DNA of 64,000 nt from Bin55 sp009840545 (GTDB taxonomy: Bacteria > Pseudomonadota > Gammaproteobacteria > Pseudomonadales > Azotimanducaceae): positions 682,001-746,000 of the forward strand of contig OZ242357.1 of the NCBI GenBank assembly GCA_965208815.1, written 5' to 3'. Positions 34,585-44,044 of the stretch are shown here, piece after piece. The notes under the pieces are model-generated. The model had not been told where the DNA came from. It did no database searches and saw nothing but the letters and a program-made list of their open reading frames with translations. The position numbers and the translations under genes are program-made. Each line of letters begins with the position of its first letter. The first letter of the stretch is position 1.

Positions 34585-34980
34585 TTGATTGCTCCTGTTT
34601 TGGACGTTGCTCATGCTGGCTTTCGCTGTGTTCTCGGTTCGCTGGCTTTCGTTTCGAGAGGCTTCCAACCCAGAGAGCAAGCTACCAGAGCCAATAAGAG
34701 TGGGACAGTGACTTCTTGTTATTGACCAACTACTAGTCAAGCGGTTCCCAGATGAAGTCGGGTTGCCGCACGCTCATGCCGTCCAGCTCGTGAGTGGAAC
34801 TACTCGAAATCGTGCGTGCAATGAGTCTTCGACTTATCCACATTTCAACAAAGTGTACAAGCCCTAACTGAAACTAAGAGAACTTTCGAACCACAATAAA
34901 ACTGTTGGTTAGCGTTTTGATTTTCAAGTGTTTTTGTACTCCAAGCAGGTTAAAGCAAATTGCCCGTGTACATCGAGAAA
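34585..34980. other. Intergenic region upstream of the beta-barrel gene
   Basis: About 400 bases between the beta-barrel gene start and the end of hemF. It should contain the barrel gene promoter. No RNA gene or repeat was seen. Confidence 0.4.
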
Positions 34981-35910
34981 TCACGATTCTTCGATATTCA
35001 CCGAGTTATCCACAAGATTCAACCAGTCAATTCCGGGATTCAGATAGGTCATCAGTCTTTCCTGCGGTGAATCATGGGGAATCTCGTGCCCGTAAACCCA
35101 TTTGGCTCGTGGCGGCAACGATGCGAGGACGGACTCGATGCGTCGTCCGCTCTGAATTCCGTATTTTGTTCCCCGATCAATTGCTAGATTGAACTCTGCG
35201 TAGCGCCCACGACGAACTAACATCCAGTCTTCTTCTTCCAAAGACCACTCAGTGTTTCGTCGTCTTTGAACTATGGACGAATATCCGTCAAGAAAATTTT
35301 TTCCAACGTCTATAACAAATTGAAAGCTCTTATTAAAACCTCCGCTGACATAGTCGTCAAAGAACAAGCCTCCAATTCCACGACACTCATCCCTGTGGGG
35401 CAAGAAGAAATATTCGTCGCATTGGTTCTTCAATACTTTGTACTGTTCGTCGGTGGTACAGGCTTGTCGCGCGAACCTGTGCCACTCAACGAAGTCCTCC
35501 TCATATGGTAGATAGGGGGTCAAATCGAATCCTCCCCCGAAATACCAGACTTTCGGGTCCGCATCCACAACGAACATTCGCAGGTTTAAGTGAGTTGTAG
35601 GGATGTTGGGATTACAAGGGTGCACAATCGTCGAAATAGCTGTTGCCGCGAAGCTTTTTCCCGAAAGGTGTGGTCGTGTTGCACTTGCGGCAGGTGGTAG
35701 CCGTTTACCTAGACTGTAGGTGAACTGAACAGCCGCTTTTTCTAGTATCTTGCCGTTTACTAGAACACGAGGCTGCGAGAACCCTCCATTCGGAGTCTCA
35801 ATTCGCTCCATTGAGAAGGTTGCCCCGCCATCCAGATGTTCTAGTGTCTTGACAATTTCCGATTGGAAGTCTAAGAAGTAGTTTCTGACAACGGCAATAT
35901 CGGCGTCCAT
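34981..35910 (-). CDS. hemF: Oxygen-dependent coproporphyrinogen III oxidase
   Basis: 309 residues. Clear family segments: FSQPRVLVNGKILEKAAVQF (N-terminal), HPCNPNIPTTHLNLRMF, WYFGGGFDLTPYLPYEEDF with the catalytic Asp, CRGIGGLFFDDY, and RRGRYAEFNLAIDRGTKYG followed by YGHEIP. Converts coproporphyrinogen III to protoporphyrinogen IX with O2 during haem synthesis, so aerobic growth is expected. The start is ATG 35910, which shares its A with the upstream CoA-transferase stop (TGATG), indicating translational coupling. A GTG one codon earlier is possible. Pairing with a CoA-transferase is not an expected functional link. Confidence 0.96.
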   Translation of the reverse strand: MDADIAVVRNYFLDFQSEIVKTLEHLDGGATFSMERIETPNGGFSQPRVLVNGKILEKAAVQFTYSLGKRLPPAASATRPHLSGKSFAATAISTIVHPCNPNIPTTHLNLRMFVVDADPKVWYFGGGFDLTPYLPYEEDFVEWHRFARQACTTDEQYKVLKNQCDEYFFLPHRDECRGIGGLFFDDYVSGGFNKSFQFVIDVGKNFLDGYSSIVQRRRNTEWSLEEEDWMLVRRGRYAEFNLAIDRGTKYGIQSGRRIESVLASLPPRAKWVYGHEIPHDSPQERLMTYLNPGIDWLNLVDNSVNIEES

Positions 35911-37091
35911 CACACAACTCGGAGAGCCCGCAGTTCGTTTATTTCTTCTTCCTCATAGCCAAGTGATCGAAGAAGATAGTCTGTATGTTCGCCAAGAGTT
36001 GGAGCGCGGCGACGGATGTGGTTCTCAATGGTCGAGAAGTTCATGGGCATGCGCGGGATAGGAAATTCTCCAGCTGCGTTGGGGTAGGGCGTATCGACTA
36101 GAAAGCCCATCGCCTTGACCTGTTCATTTGTAAGTGCCTCTTTTGGGGTTAGTACCTCTCCGCACGGAATGCGAGCTTGCTCAAGTTGACCAATTGCTTC
36201 TCGCGTTGTGAGGTCCTTCGTCCACGCGCTCATTCGTTCACTGATTTGCTCTGCGTTTTCTCCACGAGACAAGTCATCAACAAAACGAGGATCGCTTAGC
36301 CACTTGTCTTCGCCCATGAGCCCCGCCCATCGTTCGTATAGCGGACTACCGACTACTTGCACGAGAATCCAACCGTCGCGAGTCTTGAATACATCGATGG
36401 GTGCAGCCGTTTGTCCTCTGTTTCCGGATGCTATTCGATTTACGTTGAGAGCGGCTTGTTCGATCAGCGTGCCGCCCATGGCCGTTAGCGCGGACGCGAG
36501 TAGACAACCTTCGACATGTTGACCTTCTCCGGACTGATTTCGGTGCATGATCGCCGCAACTGTTGAAAGTGCGTTCATGCATGCCGTCGTAAAGTCTACG
36601 TACGGCACGAAATTTTTCATGGGTTCGTCAGCATGACCAGTAAGATGCATGTTTCCGGACATTGCCTGAGCTACGCCGTCAAATCCGACTCTCTTCGCAT
36701 AGGGTCCAGATGATCCAAACGCCGTAGTAGTGGTAAGAATGATGTTGGAACGAATTTGCTTCAGTGACTCAAAATCAAGTCCCATAGATTTCAACGTGTC
36801 TGGCGGAAGATTGGCGATGACCACATCGGCTGTTGCCACCAGTCTTTTAAGAATTTCTTGACCCTTTGGTGTCCGAGGGTTTAGTGTGAATCCAAGCTTG
36901 TTTCGATTAAGTTGCAGGAACCCAGATCCAGGACCATCCGGTCCAATCGGAGCGGTAAACCGGTCCTCGGAACCATCGACTTTCTCGATGCGTATGACTT
37001 CCGCTCCAAGATCTCCCAATAGTGCTCCGCAAAAGGGACCCGCGATAAAACGACCGAAGTCCAAAACCCGTATTCCATTGAGAACACTCAT
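35910..37091 (-). CDS. Class III CoA-transferase (CaiB/BaiF family)
   Basis: 393 residues from ATG 37091. Opening GIRVLDFGRFIAGPFCGALLGDLGAEVIRIE, then NKLGFTLNPRTPKGQEILKRLV, the catalytic Asp in FVPYVDFTTACMNALSTVAA, and the C-terminal region LGEHTDYLLRSLGY. Full length for the family. Transfers CoA between carboxylic acids by a covalent aspartyl-CoA route. It is divergent from the methylsuccinyl-CoA-dehydrogenase-like gene, 110 bases apart, so the two may be controlled together and act on the same acyl-CoA. The donor and acceptor acids cannot be named. Its stop overlaps hemF (TGATG). Confidence 0.92.
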   Translation of the reverse strand: MSVLNGIRVLDFGRFIAGPFCGALLGDLGAEVIRIEKVDGSEDRFTAPIGPDGPGSGFLQLNRNKLGFTLNPRTPKGQEILKRLVATADVVIANLPPDTLKSMGLDFESLKQIRSNIILTTTTAFGSSGPYAKRVGFDGVAQAMSGNMHLTGHADEPMKNFVPYVDFTTACMNALSTVAAIMHRNQSGEGQHVEGCLLASALTAMGGTLIEQAALNVNRIASGNRGQTAAPIDVFKTRDGWILVQVVGSPLYERWAGLMGEDKWLSDPRFVDDLSRGENAEQISERMSAWTKDLTTREAIGQLEQARIPCGEVLTPKEALTNEQVKAMGFLVDTPYPNAAGEFPIPRMPMNFSTIENHIRRRAPTLGEHTDYLLRSLGYEEEEINELRALRVV

Positions 37092-37201
37092 TTTCGTCTG
37101 TACCACTACAACATCGGCAACGGATGGTAATTTTGCAAATCGACTCGTTAGATTCCACAAGGAAGCCAGTAGGGAGCTGCCTCAACTACCATAACCATCG
37201 T

Positions 37202-38815
37202 ATGAACGACCTTCAGCAAATGCTCTCTGACGGGTGGCAGGTTCTCAACACGGCGATCCAAACTGTTCGGTCTTCCAGTCAAGATCCCGATGAGGTCCAA
37301 CTGGAGCTGTACTCACTCGCTTTTGGTTATGCGAGCTTGGAAGCGAGCAATGCTTTTGTAGCTTCGTATAACCGCAATCGAGATTCCGTTGACTCTAGGA
37401 CACGAGAAACTCTTGAGGGTCTGGCTCAAGTGTTTGTGGCTGATTCCATACATCGGATGTCACACGAAGTCTCCTCGCTCCTCCCAAGTCACACGGGATC
37501 GACGTCTCAGGCCACATGGAAAGGAGTCCAAGAATATCTGTCGTCGCGTAATCTCGTGCGAGTTGGCGGGTTGCTCAGAGACCGAGGAACAGTTCCTTTG
37601 CCCGATTTTCTGGGTGATGAAGTAGACGCAATGAGATCGTCGGTGCACCGCTTGACGGATGAACGTATCGTTCCTCACGCGCAACATATCCACAGAGAAA
37701 ACCTTACTGTGCCCGACTCGATTGTTCGACACATCCGCGACTTGGGTTGTTTCGGCATGTCGGTGCCGACAGAGTACGGTGGCTCGCGAAATATCCAAGA
37801 GCAAGATGCGATCGGCATGGTTGTAGTTACGGAGGAACTTTCGCGAGGGTCGCTTGGCGCAGCTGGTAGCCTGATTACGAGGCCGGAAATCGTCGTTCAA
37901 GCATTGCTTGAAGGCGGAACGGAAGATCAAAAGCAAACGTGGTTGCCAAGGTTGGCAGAAGGAGATCCTTTGTGTGCAGTCTCCGTGACCGAACCCGACA
38001 CGGGCTCTGATGTTGCGTCCATTTCTCTCCGTGCATCAAGAAAGGAGAACGGATGGGTCCTCAACGGAGCTAAGACTTGGTGCACATTGGCGGGGAAGGC
38101 AGGGTTGCTTCTTGTGTTGGCGCGAACGGATGCTAGTGCAAGTCCTCCGCACCGGGGATTGTCTTTGTTTCTTGTTGAAAAACCTGTAACTGACTCACTA
38201 GCATTTACGCACCAATCACCTGGAGGAGGGTCGTTGTCGGGGCGGGCAATCGAAACTCTCGGGTATCGTGGAATGCATTCGTTCGAGATGTTCTTCGACG
38301 ATTTCTTTGTACCGTCCGATGGCCTCCTTGGCGAGGAAAATGGTGTCAACAAGGGTTTCTACTACACCATGCGAGGATTCTCGGCAGGCCGACTCCAAAC
38401 TGCCGCGAGAGCTGTAGGTTTGATGCAGGCCGCTTACGAAGAGTCCATCGTGCATTGTGAGAACCGCGTAGTATTTGACCGGCCGCTCGCGTCTTATCCA
38501 TTGACGTTAGCGAAGCTAGTTCGGATGATGATGTATATGGTCGGCACCCGCCAGTTCTGTTACGAAGTCGTGCGTGCCGTTCAAAATAAGAAGGGACAGG
38601 TGTTGGCCAGTCTAGTCAAGTTGCTTGCGTGCAGGTCGGCGGAATGGGTGACTCGAGAAGCAGTCCAACTTCACGGCGGAATGGGCTATGCGGAAGAATC
38701 AACGGTTAGCCGGCTGTTTGTGGATGCACGTGTACTGTCAATCTTTGAAGGTGCTGAAGAAACTCTTGCTGTGAAAGTTGTTGGCAAGGCTTTGATCGAT
38801 GGAGTTCTCGATTAG
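37202..38815 (+). CDS. Acyl-CoA dehydrogenase with N-terminal helical extension, methylsuccinyl-CoA-dehydrogenase-like
   Basis: 537 residues, about 150 longer than ordinary acyl-CoA dehydrogenases. The first about 150 residues are helical and unlike the core; an extension of this size is known from (2S)-methylsuccinyl-CoA dehydrogenase (Mcd). The core shows FGMSVPTEYGG, AVSVTEPDTGSD (flavin contact), WVLNGAKTWCTLA, ETLGYRGMHSFEMFFDDFFVP, GRLQTAARAVGLMQAAYE and the catalytic Glu in LSIFEGAEETLAVKV. LGYRGM and the QTAARAxG stretch read like Mcd. Other ethylmalonyl-CoA-pathway genes are absent from the window, so substrate is inferred by resemblance only. ATG 37202 was chosen because it precedes the extension. 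Confidence 0.85.
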   Translation: MNDLQQMLSDGWQVLNTAIQTVRSSSQDPDEVQLELYSLAFGYASLEASNAFVASYNRNRDSVDSRTRETLEGLAQVFVADSIHRMSHEVSSLLPSHTGSTSQATWKGVQEYLSSRNLVRVGGLLRDRGTVPLPDFLGDEVDAMRSSVHRLTDERIVPHAQHIHRENLTVPDSIVRHIRDLGCFGMSVPTEYGGSRNIQEQDAIGMVVVTEELSRGSLGAAGSLITRPEIVVQALLEGGTEDQKQTWLPRLAEGDPLCAVSVTEPDTGSDVASISLRASRKENGWVLNGAKTWCTLAGKAGLLLVLARTDASASPPHRGLSLFLVEKPVTDSLAFTHQSPGGGSLSGRAIETLGYRGMHSFEMFFDDFFVPSDGLLGEENGVNKGFYYTMRGFSAGRLQTAARAVGLMQAAYEESIVHCENRVVFDRPLASYPLTLAKLVRMMMYMVGTRQFCYEVVRAVQNKKGQVLASLVKLLACRSAEWVTREAVQLHGGMGYAEESTVSRLFVDARVLSIFEGAEETLAVKVVGKALIDGVLD

Positions 38816-38895
38816 TGTTTCACGGCATTACTAAGGCACAACGTATGCACCAATAGCAAGGTGTCTATGGAACCAATAAGGATTGCAACTAAGGG

Positions 38896-40008
38896 ATGAA
38901 AATTAAGGACGTAACAGCTACTCTGTGGAAGTGGGAGGACATTCCTCCTACGCGCTATACGCGAACCGTTTCGAGTTCCGAAGCGGGATCGACAACCATG
39001 TCCCTTATAAGAATTGTCTCGGATGATGGCGTTGAAGGACGCTCGTTTCTGGGATCTGCGCTAGGATCTGGAGAGCGTGACGCAAATGTGTTGATAGGTG
39101 CACTCAAACCTATGCTGATCAGACAAGATCCATTCGATAGAGAGAAGCTGTGGAACACAATGATGCGGCGAACTAGAGGTTCGCTGATCCGTCCGATTGG
39201 TGCGGTTGACGTTGCTCTATGGGACCTAGCTGGAAACGCTCTTGGTGTTCCCATTCACAAACTGATTGGATCTTACCGAAACTCAGTTCCTGCGTATGCG
39301 AGTTCAGCGGTCTATGCGACATCGGATGAATATGCGGATGAGGCTGCACAGATCAAGCAGGACGGTTGGACGGCATACAAGATCCACCCGCCGGGCATTC
39401 CTGAAATTGATGTGGAGATTTGCCGAGCAGTTCGGGAGAGGGTGGGATCCGAGTACCGACTCATGCTCGATTCAACTTGGTCTTACGACTATCCACAAGC
39501 GCTTAGGGTGGGTAAGGCCATCGAAGAACTCGATTTCTATTGGTACGAGGATCCACTTGTTGAAGACGACATCTACAACTATGTAAAGCTCAAGAGTCTC
39601 TTGCGGATTCCAATTCTGGCCACAGAATTCCCTGCGGCGGGTCCAACCTCGTATGCATCTTGGGTTACGTCCCAAGCCACAGACTACCTACGAGGAGACG
39701 TTGCTTTGAAAGGCGGAATAACATCCTGCCTCAAAACTGCGCACTTGGCCGAAGCTTTTCACATGAACTACGAAGTTCATCATGGGGGCAATTCTCTAAA
39801 CAATGTGGCGAATCTTCACCTAATCATGTCGATCAAGAATTGCGAATACTTTGAGGTTCTGCTACCCGCAAGCGTTCAAAAACACGGACTAGTGAAAGAT
39901 ATCGACGTTGGGAAAGACGGATTGGTGCATGCATTCAACGGGACAGGTTTGGGTGCGGATATTGATTTCGACTTAATCGATGCCAACACAACGGCCGTCC
40001 TGATCTAA
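38896..40008 (+). CDS. Enolase-superfamily enzyme (mandelate racemase/muconate lactonizing type)
   Basis: 370 residues. N-terminal capping domain, then the barrel: YKIHPPG (Lys of the KxH pair), metal ligands D in LMLDSTWSYDY, E in YWYEDPL, E in LATEFPAAG, RGDVALKGGIT and the opposite-face H in EVHHGGNSLNN. This pattern fits the racemase/dehydratase group acting on acid sugars or other carboxylates by proton abstraction next to a carboxylate. ATG 38896 follows the acyl-CoA dehydrogenase by 80 bases on the same strand, so the two may share a transcript. Substrate unknown. It ends three bases before the tRNA-Gly on the other strand. Confidence 0.88.
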   Translation: MKIKDVTATLWKWEDIPPTRYTRTVSSSEAGSTTMSLIRIVSDDGVEGRSFLGSALGSGERDANVLIGALKPMLIRQDPFDREKLWNTMMRRTRGSLIRPIGAVDVALWDLAGNALGVPIHKLIGSYRNSVPAYASSAVYATSDEYADEAAQIKQDGWTAYKIHPPGIPEIDVEICRAVRERVGSEYRLMLDSTWSYDYPQALRVGKAIEELDFYWYEDPLVEDDIYNYVKLKSLLRIPILATEFPAAGPTSYASWVTSQATDYLRGDVALKGGITSCLKTAHLAEAFHMNYEVHHGGNSLNNVANLHLIMSIKNCEYFEVLLPASVQKHGLVKDIDVGKDGLVHAFNGTGLGADIDFDLIDANTTAVLI

Positions 40009-40011
40009 GAC

Positions 40012-40086
40012 TGGAGCGGGAAACGGGATTTGAACCCGCGACCCCAACCTTGGCAAGGTTGTGCTCTACCACTGAGCTATTCCCGC
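40012..40086 (-). tRNA. tRNA-Gly (anticodon GCC)
   Basis: On the minus strand the cloverleaf starts GCGGGAATAGCTCAGTGG, has anticodon stem-loop CCTTGCCAAGG (anticodon GCC), the T arm GGGTTCAAATCCC, an acceptor stem closed by TTTCCCGC, and an encoded CCA. All four stems can be drawn. Confidence 0.95.
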
Positions 40087-40229
40087 GCCTACTTTATTAT
40101 GCCGAAATTTGGGGTATCAATAAACAGTTGCGACTACATGAGAGAACAAGCAAGTTCGGTCGCTAGCCACGAGAAACATGTAATCGATGAGAGTAGCTGC
40201 CGGACCTGGATGATGTCAGTGCCGTTCCT

Positions 40230-41402
40230 GTGATACACAAACTAGCCATTGCAAACTATCGGTCCATTCGCGACTTGGTGTTGTCGCTGAACCAACTCAA
40301 CGTTGTGACGGGAGCAAATGGCAGCGGTAAGTCCAACCTCTACCGCGCCTTGCGTTTGGTGGCGGAAACTGCTTACGGTTCCGCTGCAGCCGTGATAGCC
40401 CGTGAAGGTGGATTGAATTCGATTTTGTGGGCTGGTCCTGAACAATTTTCCCGGGATGTGAAGTCAGGAAAACACCCTGTGGAAGGTACGATTCGTTCCG
40501 ATGAAATTAGTCTGCGACTTGGTTTTGTAAGCGACGAGCTCAGTTATGCCGTCGACTTTGGAATATCAACACTGCAACCAGGGACATCCATGTTTTTTCG
40601 CGATCCTGAAATCAAACGAGAAGTATTGTGGAGAGGAACAGACCTATGGCATTCGAGTCGAGCTGTCATGGATCGCAAACGACCGGTTGTTCGCGTACGC
40701 AACGACGAGGGAAAGATGGAGTTGGCGCTGAAGAGTCTCGCTTTGAACCAGAGTGTTCTCAGTTCATTGATTGATCCACACAATCATCCCGAGATTTTTC
40801 GTCTCAGAGAGGAAGTACACAGTTGGCGATTCTACGACCAGTTCAGAACCGATAAGGATTCCCCATTAAGACAACCACATGTAGGCTCGTTTGCGTCTGT
40901 CTTGAGCCAGGACGGATCGAACATTCCTTCCGCATGGCAAACAATTTGCGAAATTGGAGATGCAGATCGACTACAAGAACACTTGGAGGACGCGTTTCCA
41001 GGGTCCACCGTAATTGTTGAAGACTCGGAGGGACTCTTTGCATTGCGAATGCATCAGCACGGATTGTTGCGTGCTCTAGGTCAATCGGAACTTTCGGATG
41101 GCACTCTACGCTATTTGTTTTGGTTGGTTGCCCTCCATTCTCCACGTCCTCCGACCATGATGGTGCTCAACGAGCCAGAAACCAGTGTCCACGTAGATCT
41201 GCTACCCGCACTCGGACGCTTGATAGCAGCGAGTTCCGAATCCATGCAGATCTGGGTTATCACGCATTCAGACGAATTGGTTGATGCGCTAGAGGAGGCA
41301 AAGGAGTGCAAGCGCATCCGGCTTGAGAAGGAACTCGGAGAGACGCTGATTGAAGGCGAAGGACCGTTTGATCGTGTTGCATGGCGGTGGCCTGCCCGAT
41401 AA
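40230..41402 (+). CDS. RecF/SMC-like AAA ATPase (COG4637-type)
   Basis: 390 residues from GTG 40230. Starts LAIANYRSIRDLVLSLNQLNVVTGANGSGKSNLYRAL, containing Walker A, as in OLD/RecF-like ATPases. Signature-like SELSDGTLRYLFWLVAL comes later. The Walker B/D-loop reads MMVLNEPETSVHVDLLPAL, where the usual Asp-Glu is Asn-Glu, a change I recall as typical of this small stand-alone family. The switch His is in VITHSDELVDAL. No nuclease domain or partner gene adjoins, so a role in DNA repair or defence is only a guess. Confidence 0.8.
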   Translation: MIHKLAIANYRSIRDLVLSLNQLNVVTGANGSGKSNLYRALRLVAETAYGSAAAVIAREGGLNSILWAGPEQFSRDVKSGKHPVEGTIRSDEISLRLGFVSDELSYAVDFGISTLQPGTSMFFRDPEIKREVLWRGTDLWHSSRAVMDRKRPVVRVRNDEGKMELALKSLALNQSVLSSLIDPHNHPEIFRLREEVHSWRFYDQFRTDKDSPLRQPHVGSFASVLSQDGSNIPSAWQTICEIGDADRLQEHLEDAFPGSTVIVEDSEGLFALRMHQHGLLRALGQSELSDGTLRYLFWLVALHSPRPPTMMVLNEPETSVHVDLLPALGRLIAASSESMQIWVITHSDELVDALEEAKECKRIRLEKELGETLIEGEGPFDRVAWRWPAR

Positions 41403-41438
41403 AGACAATCCGCACAGAATCCAACCGATCTTCGTTGC

Positions 41439-43853
41439 CTACACCTCTTCCATGGTGCCGGTCAGTCCTTCCTTAACCCATTCTTCGTAGGTGGATTCGT
41501 CAATACCCAATTCCTCCGCAAACACCTCCTTGCTGTGTTGCCCCACACAAGGAGCTGGATTGATTGGAACTTGATTGGCATACGAGAACTTCCAGGGTCG
41601 ACCCGGCAACCAGGTGTTTCCAGCCTCAGGGTGCGGAATCTTGCTTATGAATCCTGAATCGATGAAGTGCTGCGGCGGGTCCGTGTAGAGTTCAACTAAA
41701 GGTACGACTCTTGCGGCACACACTCCTGCCCGACTCAAAGTCGCTTCAATTTCGCCTGCAGCTCTACTTTGAGTCCATAGACTGATTCTCTGTTCGATTT
41801 CCTCTTCATGTTCTCGTCTTCCTTGAACTCCCCTATAAATCTCGTTTGCAAGCATTGAATCGTCAATGACGGTTACCAATGAATTCCACATAGGATCGGA
41901 TTCAATGGCTATAGCGACCCAATATTCGTCCTCTGTTGGAAACATACCGTGCGGAACATGCAACGAGTGGCGGTTGCCACTCGGCTTTGGGGTCCTATTT
42001 GATGCGGAGAACTCCATGATGTAGTCCCCGAGAGTGGCGGAAACCGCTTCCATCATGGATAGATCGACTCGCTGAGGCAAACCAGTCTTGTCTCTGTGAG
42101 CTAAAGCAGCTAAGATCCCAGCGACAAGAAAGTAGCCGCTAATTGGGTCTGGATAGAGACCGCCCGTATTCATGCCAGAGTCGCCTTGATAACCAAAGAT
42201 AGACGAAAATCCGGACATCGGTTCGGTTGTTGCGCCGTTTGCCGGATAGTCCCGATACGGACCAGATTCACCGTAACCTGAAATTGATGCCCAAATCATG
42301 CCCGGTCGAATCTCATTGAGTTTCTCGAGTGACACCCCCCATGTTGGAAGAACTCCTGGTCGAAAGTTGTCAACAAGCACCTCGAACTTTGGAATTAGCT
42401 GCCAAAGAATCTCCCGACCGCGTTCGCTTCGGACATCAAGCGTAATTTCCCGCTTGTGCAGATTCACGGAGTTGTAGTGTCCTTGAGTGTTTCTGGGATG
42501 TTGTGTGCGTCTCCGGTCTGCAACCATTGCAGGAACGACATTGCTTATCCTTCGAAAAGCGTCGGGATGGTAGTGTGATGCGACTTGAACAACATCTGCT
42601 CCGAGAAGTGCAAGCAATTCCGTCGCAAAGGTGCCAGACCAGGCCTGGCCGAAGCTCAATACGCGTACCTTAGCCAGTGGACCTCTTTCCGCTTCCACTT
42701 TAGAGAGCCCAGTGTCCGCTCTTGATGTTCGTCGTTTAGTAGGCAGTTCCGCTAGTGCCGTGGATCCAAGACATGGAGCAGGTCTTCTCAGTTGCCAACG
42801 AGATGGACTAGATCGAGCGGGTGGACCCGATGTGCGAACGGAGCGTCCATCTACTTCAGATTGATTGATGAACTCTCTTGCAACTATCTGCTCGTTATCA
42901 ACTAGATCGCGCATGTCCTGTACGACACCTACGACACATCGCAGTTTTGTAAGTTGGTGAAACACATCCCATCTTGAAAGTCTTGGGAGAGTGTCTGCCA
43001 GTCCGTGCACGACCGCGCGAAGATCCTGAGAATGTCTCCCAATGTCAGGGATTAGATTCGTCTGTCTACCGAGTTCAGGGAGATTTACAGCATCCATTGC
43101 TTGAGTCCAGTTTTTGAAGTCTGCCAGACCAAAATTCATCCTGCCATCGGACATGACCCACAACGGCCCTGGGCTACCGCGTGCTCGAGCGCGATGGGAG
43201 CCGACTCGTGGTTGATGCCCGTTGTATGCGCCGGCAACACCCCAGGGATGCACGCTCAAGGCGAATGCATCCAATTCACTCACATCGATAAGTTCGGCTG
43301 TAGAGGTCGCATCGCGTCGTCGTAATGCTGCGCTAGCAGCAATAAAACCTGTCACTCCGCCAACAATACCGCATTGATTGCGGGGCATGGATAATGGAGC
43401 TTCCGATCCATAGCCGTTAATGGATGCCCACCCACACCGAGCGCTCGTCGTCAGATTGTTTCCCGGAACCTGTGCCAAAGGAGAACTCAAACCGTGTGCA
43501 GTTATGGATAGGTGAACCGCATCGGGTGGGAGTAGGTTTTGGAACCAGTTCAGTTCTTTGGAATCCGTCGTGGTTGTGACTAACACGTCGGCTCGAACAA
43601 TCAAAGACTCTATGGGGTCTTTGTCCGTAGCACAGAACGATTTCTTGTTCCAATGGGCGAAAGCGCTAACTAGACTCCGATCCATGCCTGGATCGGCATC
43701 GAGGAAAGGTGGTTCGTGTCGCAAAGGATGTCCGGACTCTGATTCAACCAGAATAACTGTTGCGCCATAGTCTCCGAATAGGCGGCTCGCAAATGCTCCT
43801 GAGAAGCGACTGGTTAGATCGACGACTACCAAGTGTTCAAAGGAATCTACCAA
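41439..43853 (-). CDS. Double-length class III CoA-transferase (two fused CaiB/BaiF domains)
   Basis: 804 residues from a TTG start at 43853, chosen because AGGAGGG (43857-43863, minus strand) sits four bases upstream and the frame begins at the expected LVDSFEHLVVVDLTSRFSGAFA. A longer frame to 44069 would overlap the divergent PhyH gene. Domain 1 spans about residues 1-380 and has NQCGIVGGVTGFIAASAALR where the catalytic aspartate is expected, so it seems inactive. Domain 2 opens LAKVRVLSFGQAWSGTFATELLALLGADVVQV and keeps the catalytic region LYPDPISGYFLVAGILAALAHRD with the Asp. Fusions like this are known in the family. Substrate unknown. Confidence 0.85.
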   Translation of the reverse strand: MVDSFEHLVVVDLTSRFSGAFASRLFGDYGATVILVESESGHPLRHEPPFLDADPGMDRSLVSAFAHWNKKSFCATDKDPIESLIVRADVLVTTTTDSKELNWFQNLLPPDAVHLSITAHGLSSPLAQVPGNNLTTSARCGWASINGYGSEAPLSMPRNQCGIVGGVTGFIAASAALRRRDATSTAELIDVSELDAFALSVHPWGVAGAYNGHQPRVGSHRARARGSPGPLWVMSDGRMNFGLADFKNWTQAMDAVNLPELGRQTNLIPDIGRHSQDLRAVVHGLADTLPRLSRWDVFHQLTKLRCVVGVVQDMRDLVDNEQIVAREFINQSEVDGRSVRTSGPPARSSPSRWQLRRPAPCLGSTALAELPTKRRTSRADTGLSKVEAERGPLAKVRVLSFGQAWSGTFATELLALLGADVVQVASHYHPDAFRRISNVVPAMVADRRRTQHPRNTQGHYNSVNLHKREITLDVRSERGREILWQLIPKFEVLVDNFRPGVLPTWGVSLEKLNEIRPGMIWASISGYGESGPYRDYPANGATTEPMSGFSSIFGYQGDSGMNTGGLYPDPISGYFLVAGILAALAHRDKTGLPQRVDLSMMEAVSATLGDYIMEFSASNRTPKPSGNRHSLHVPHGMFPTEDEYWVAIAIESDPMWNSLVTVIDDSMLANEIYRGVQGRREHEEEIEQRISLWTQSRAAGEIEATLSRAGVCAARVVPLVELYTDPPQHFIDSGFISKIPHPEAGNTWLPGRPWKFSYANQVPINPAPCVGQHSKEVFAEELGIDESTYEEWVKEGLTGTMEEV

Positions 43854-44044
43854 TTTCCCTCCTAATCGCTCTAAACTGTTGTATGCGGGTCCAAAAACTA
43901 TCCGATGGAAACTCAATCGACAGATTTGATTGTTGCGTTTCGTATACCATATTACTAACGCACAAATTGCTGTCTTTTCGAATTCTTTCAGGTCTATCTC
44001 AAGGTTCGAGACCGCAAATTCAATCACACTTGCTCCTCTTGTAA

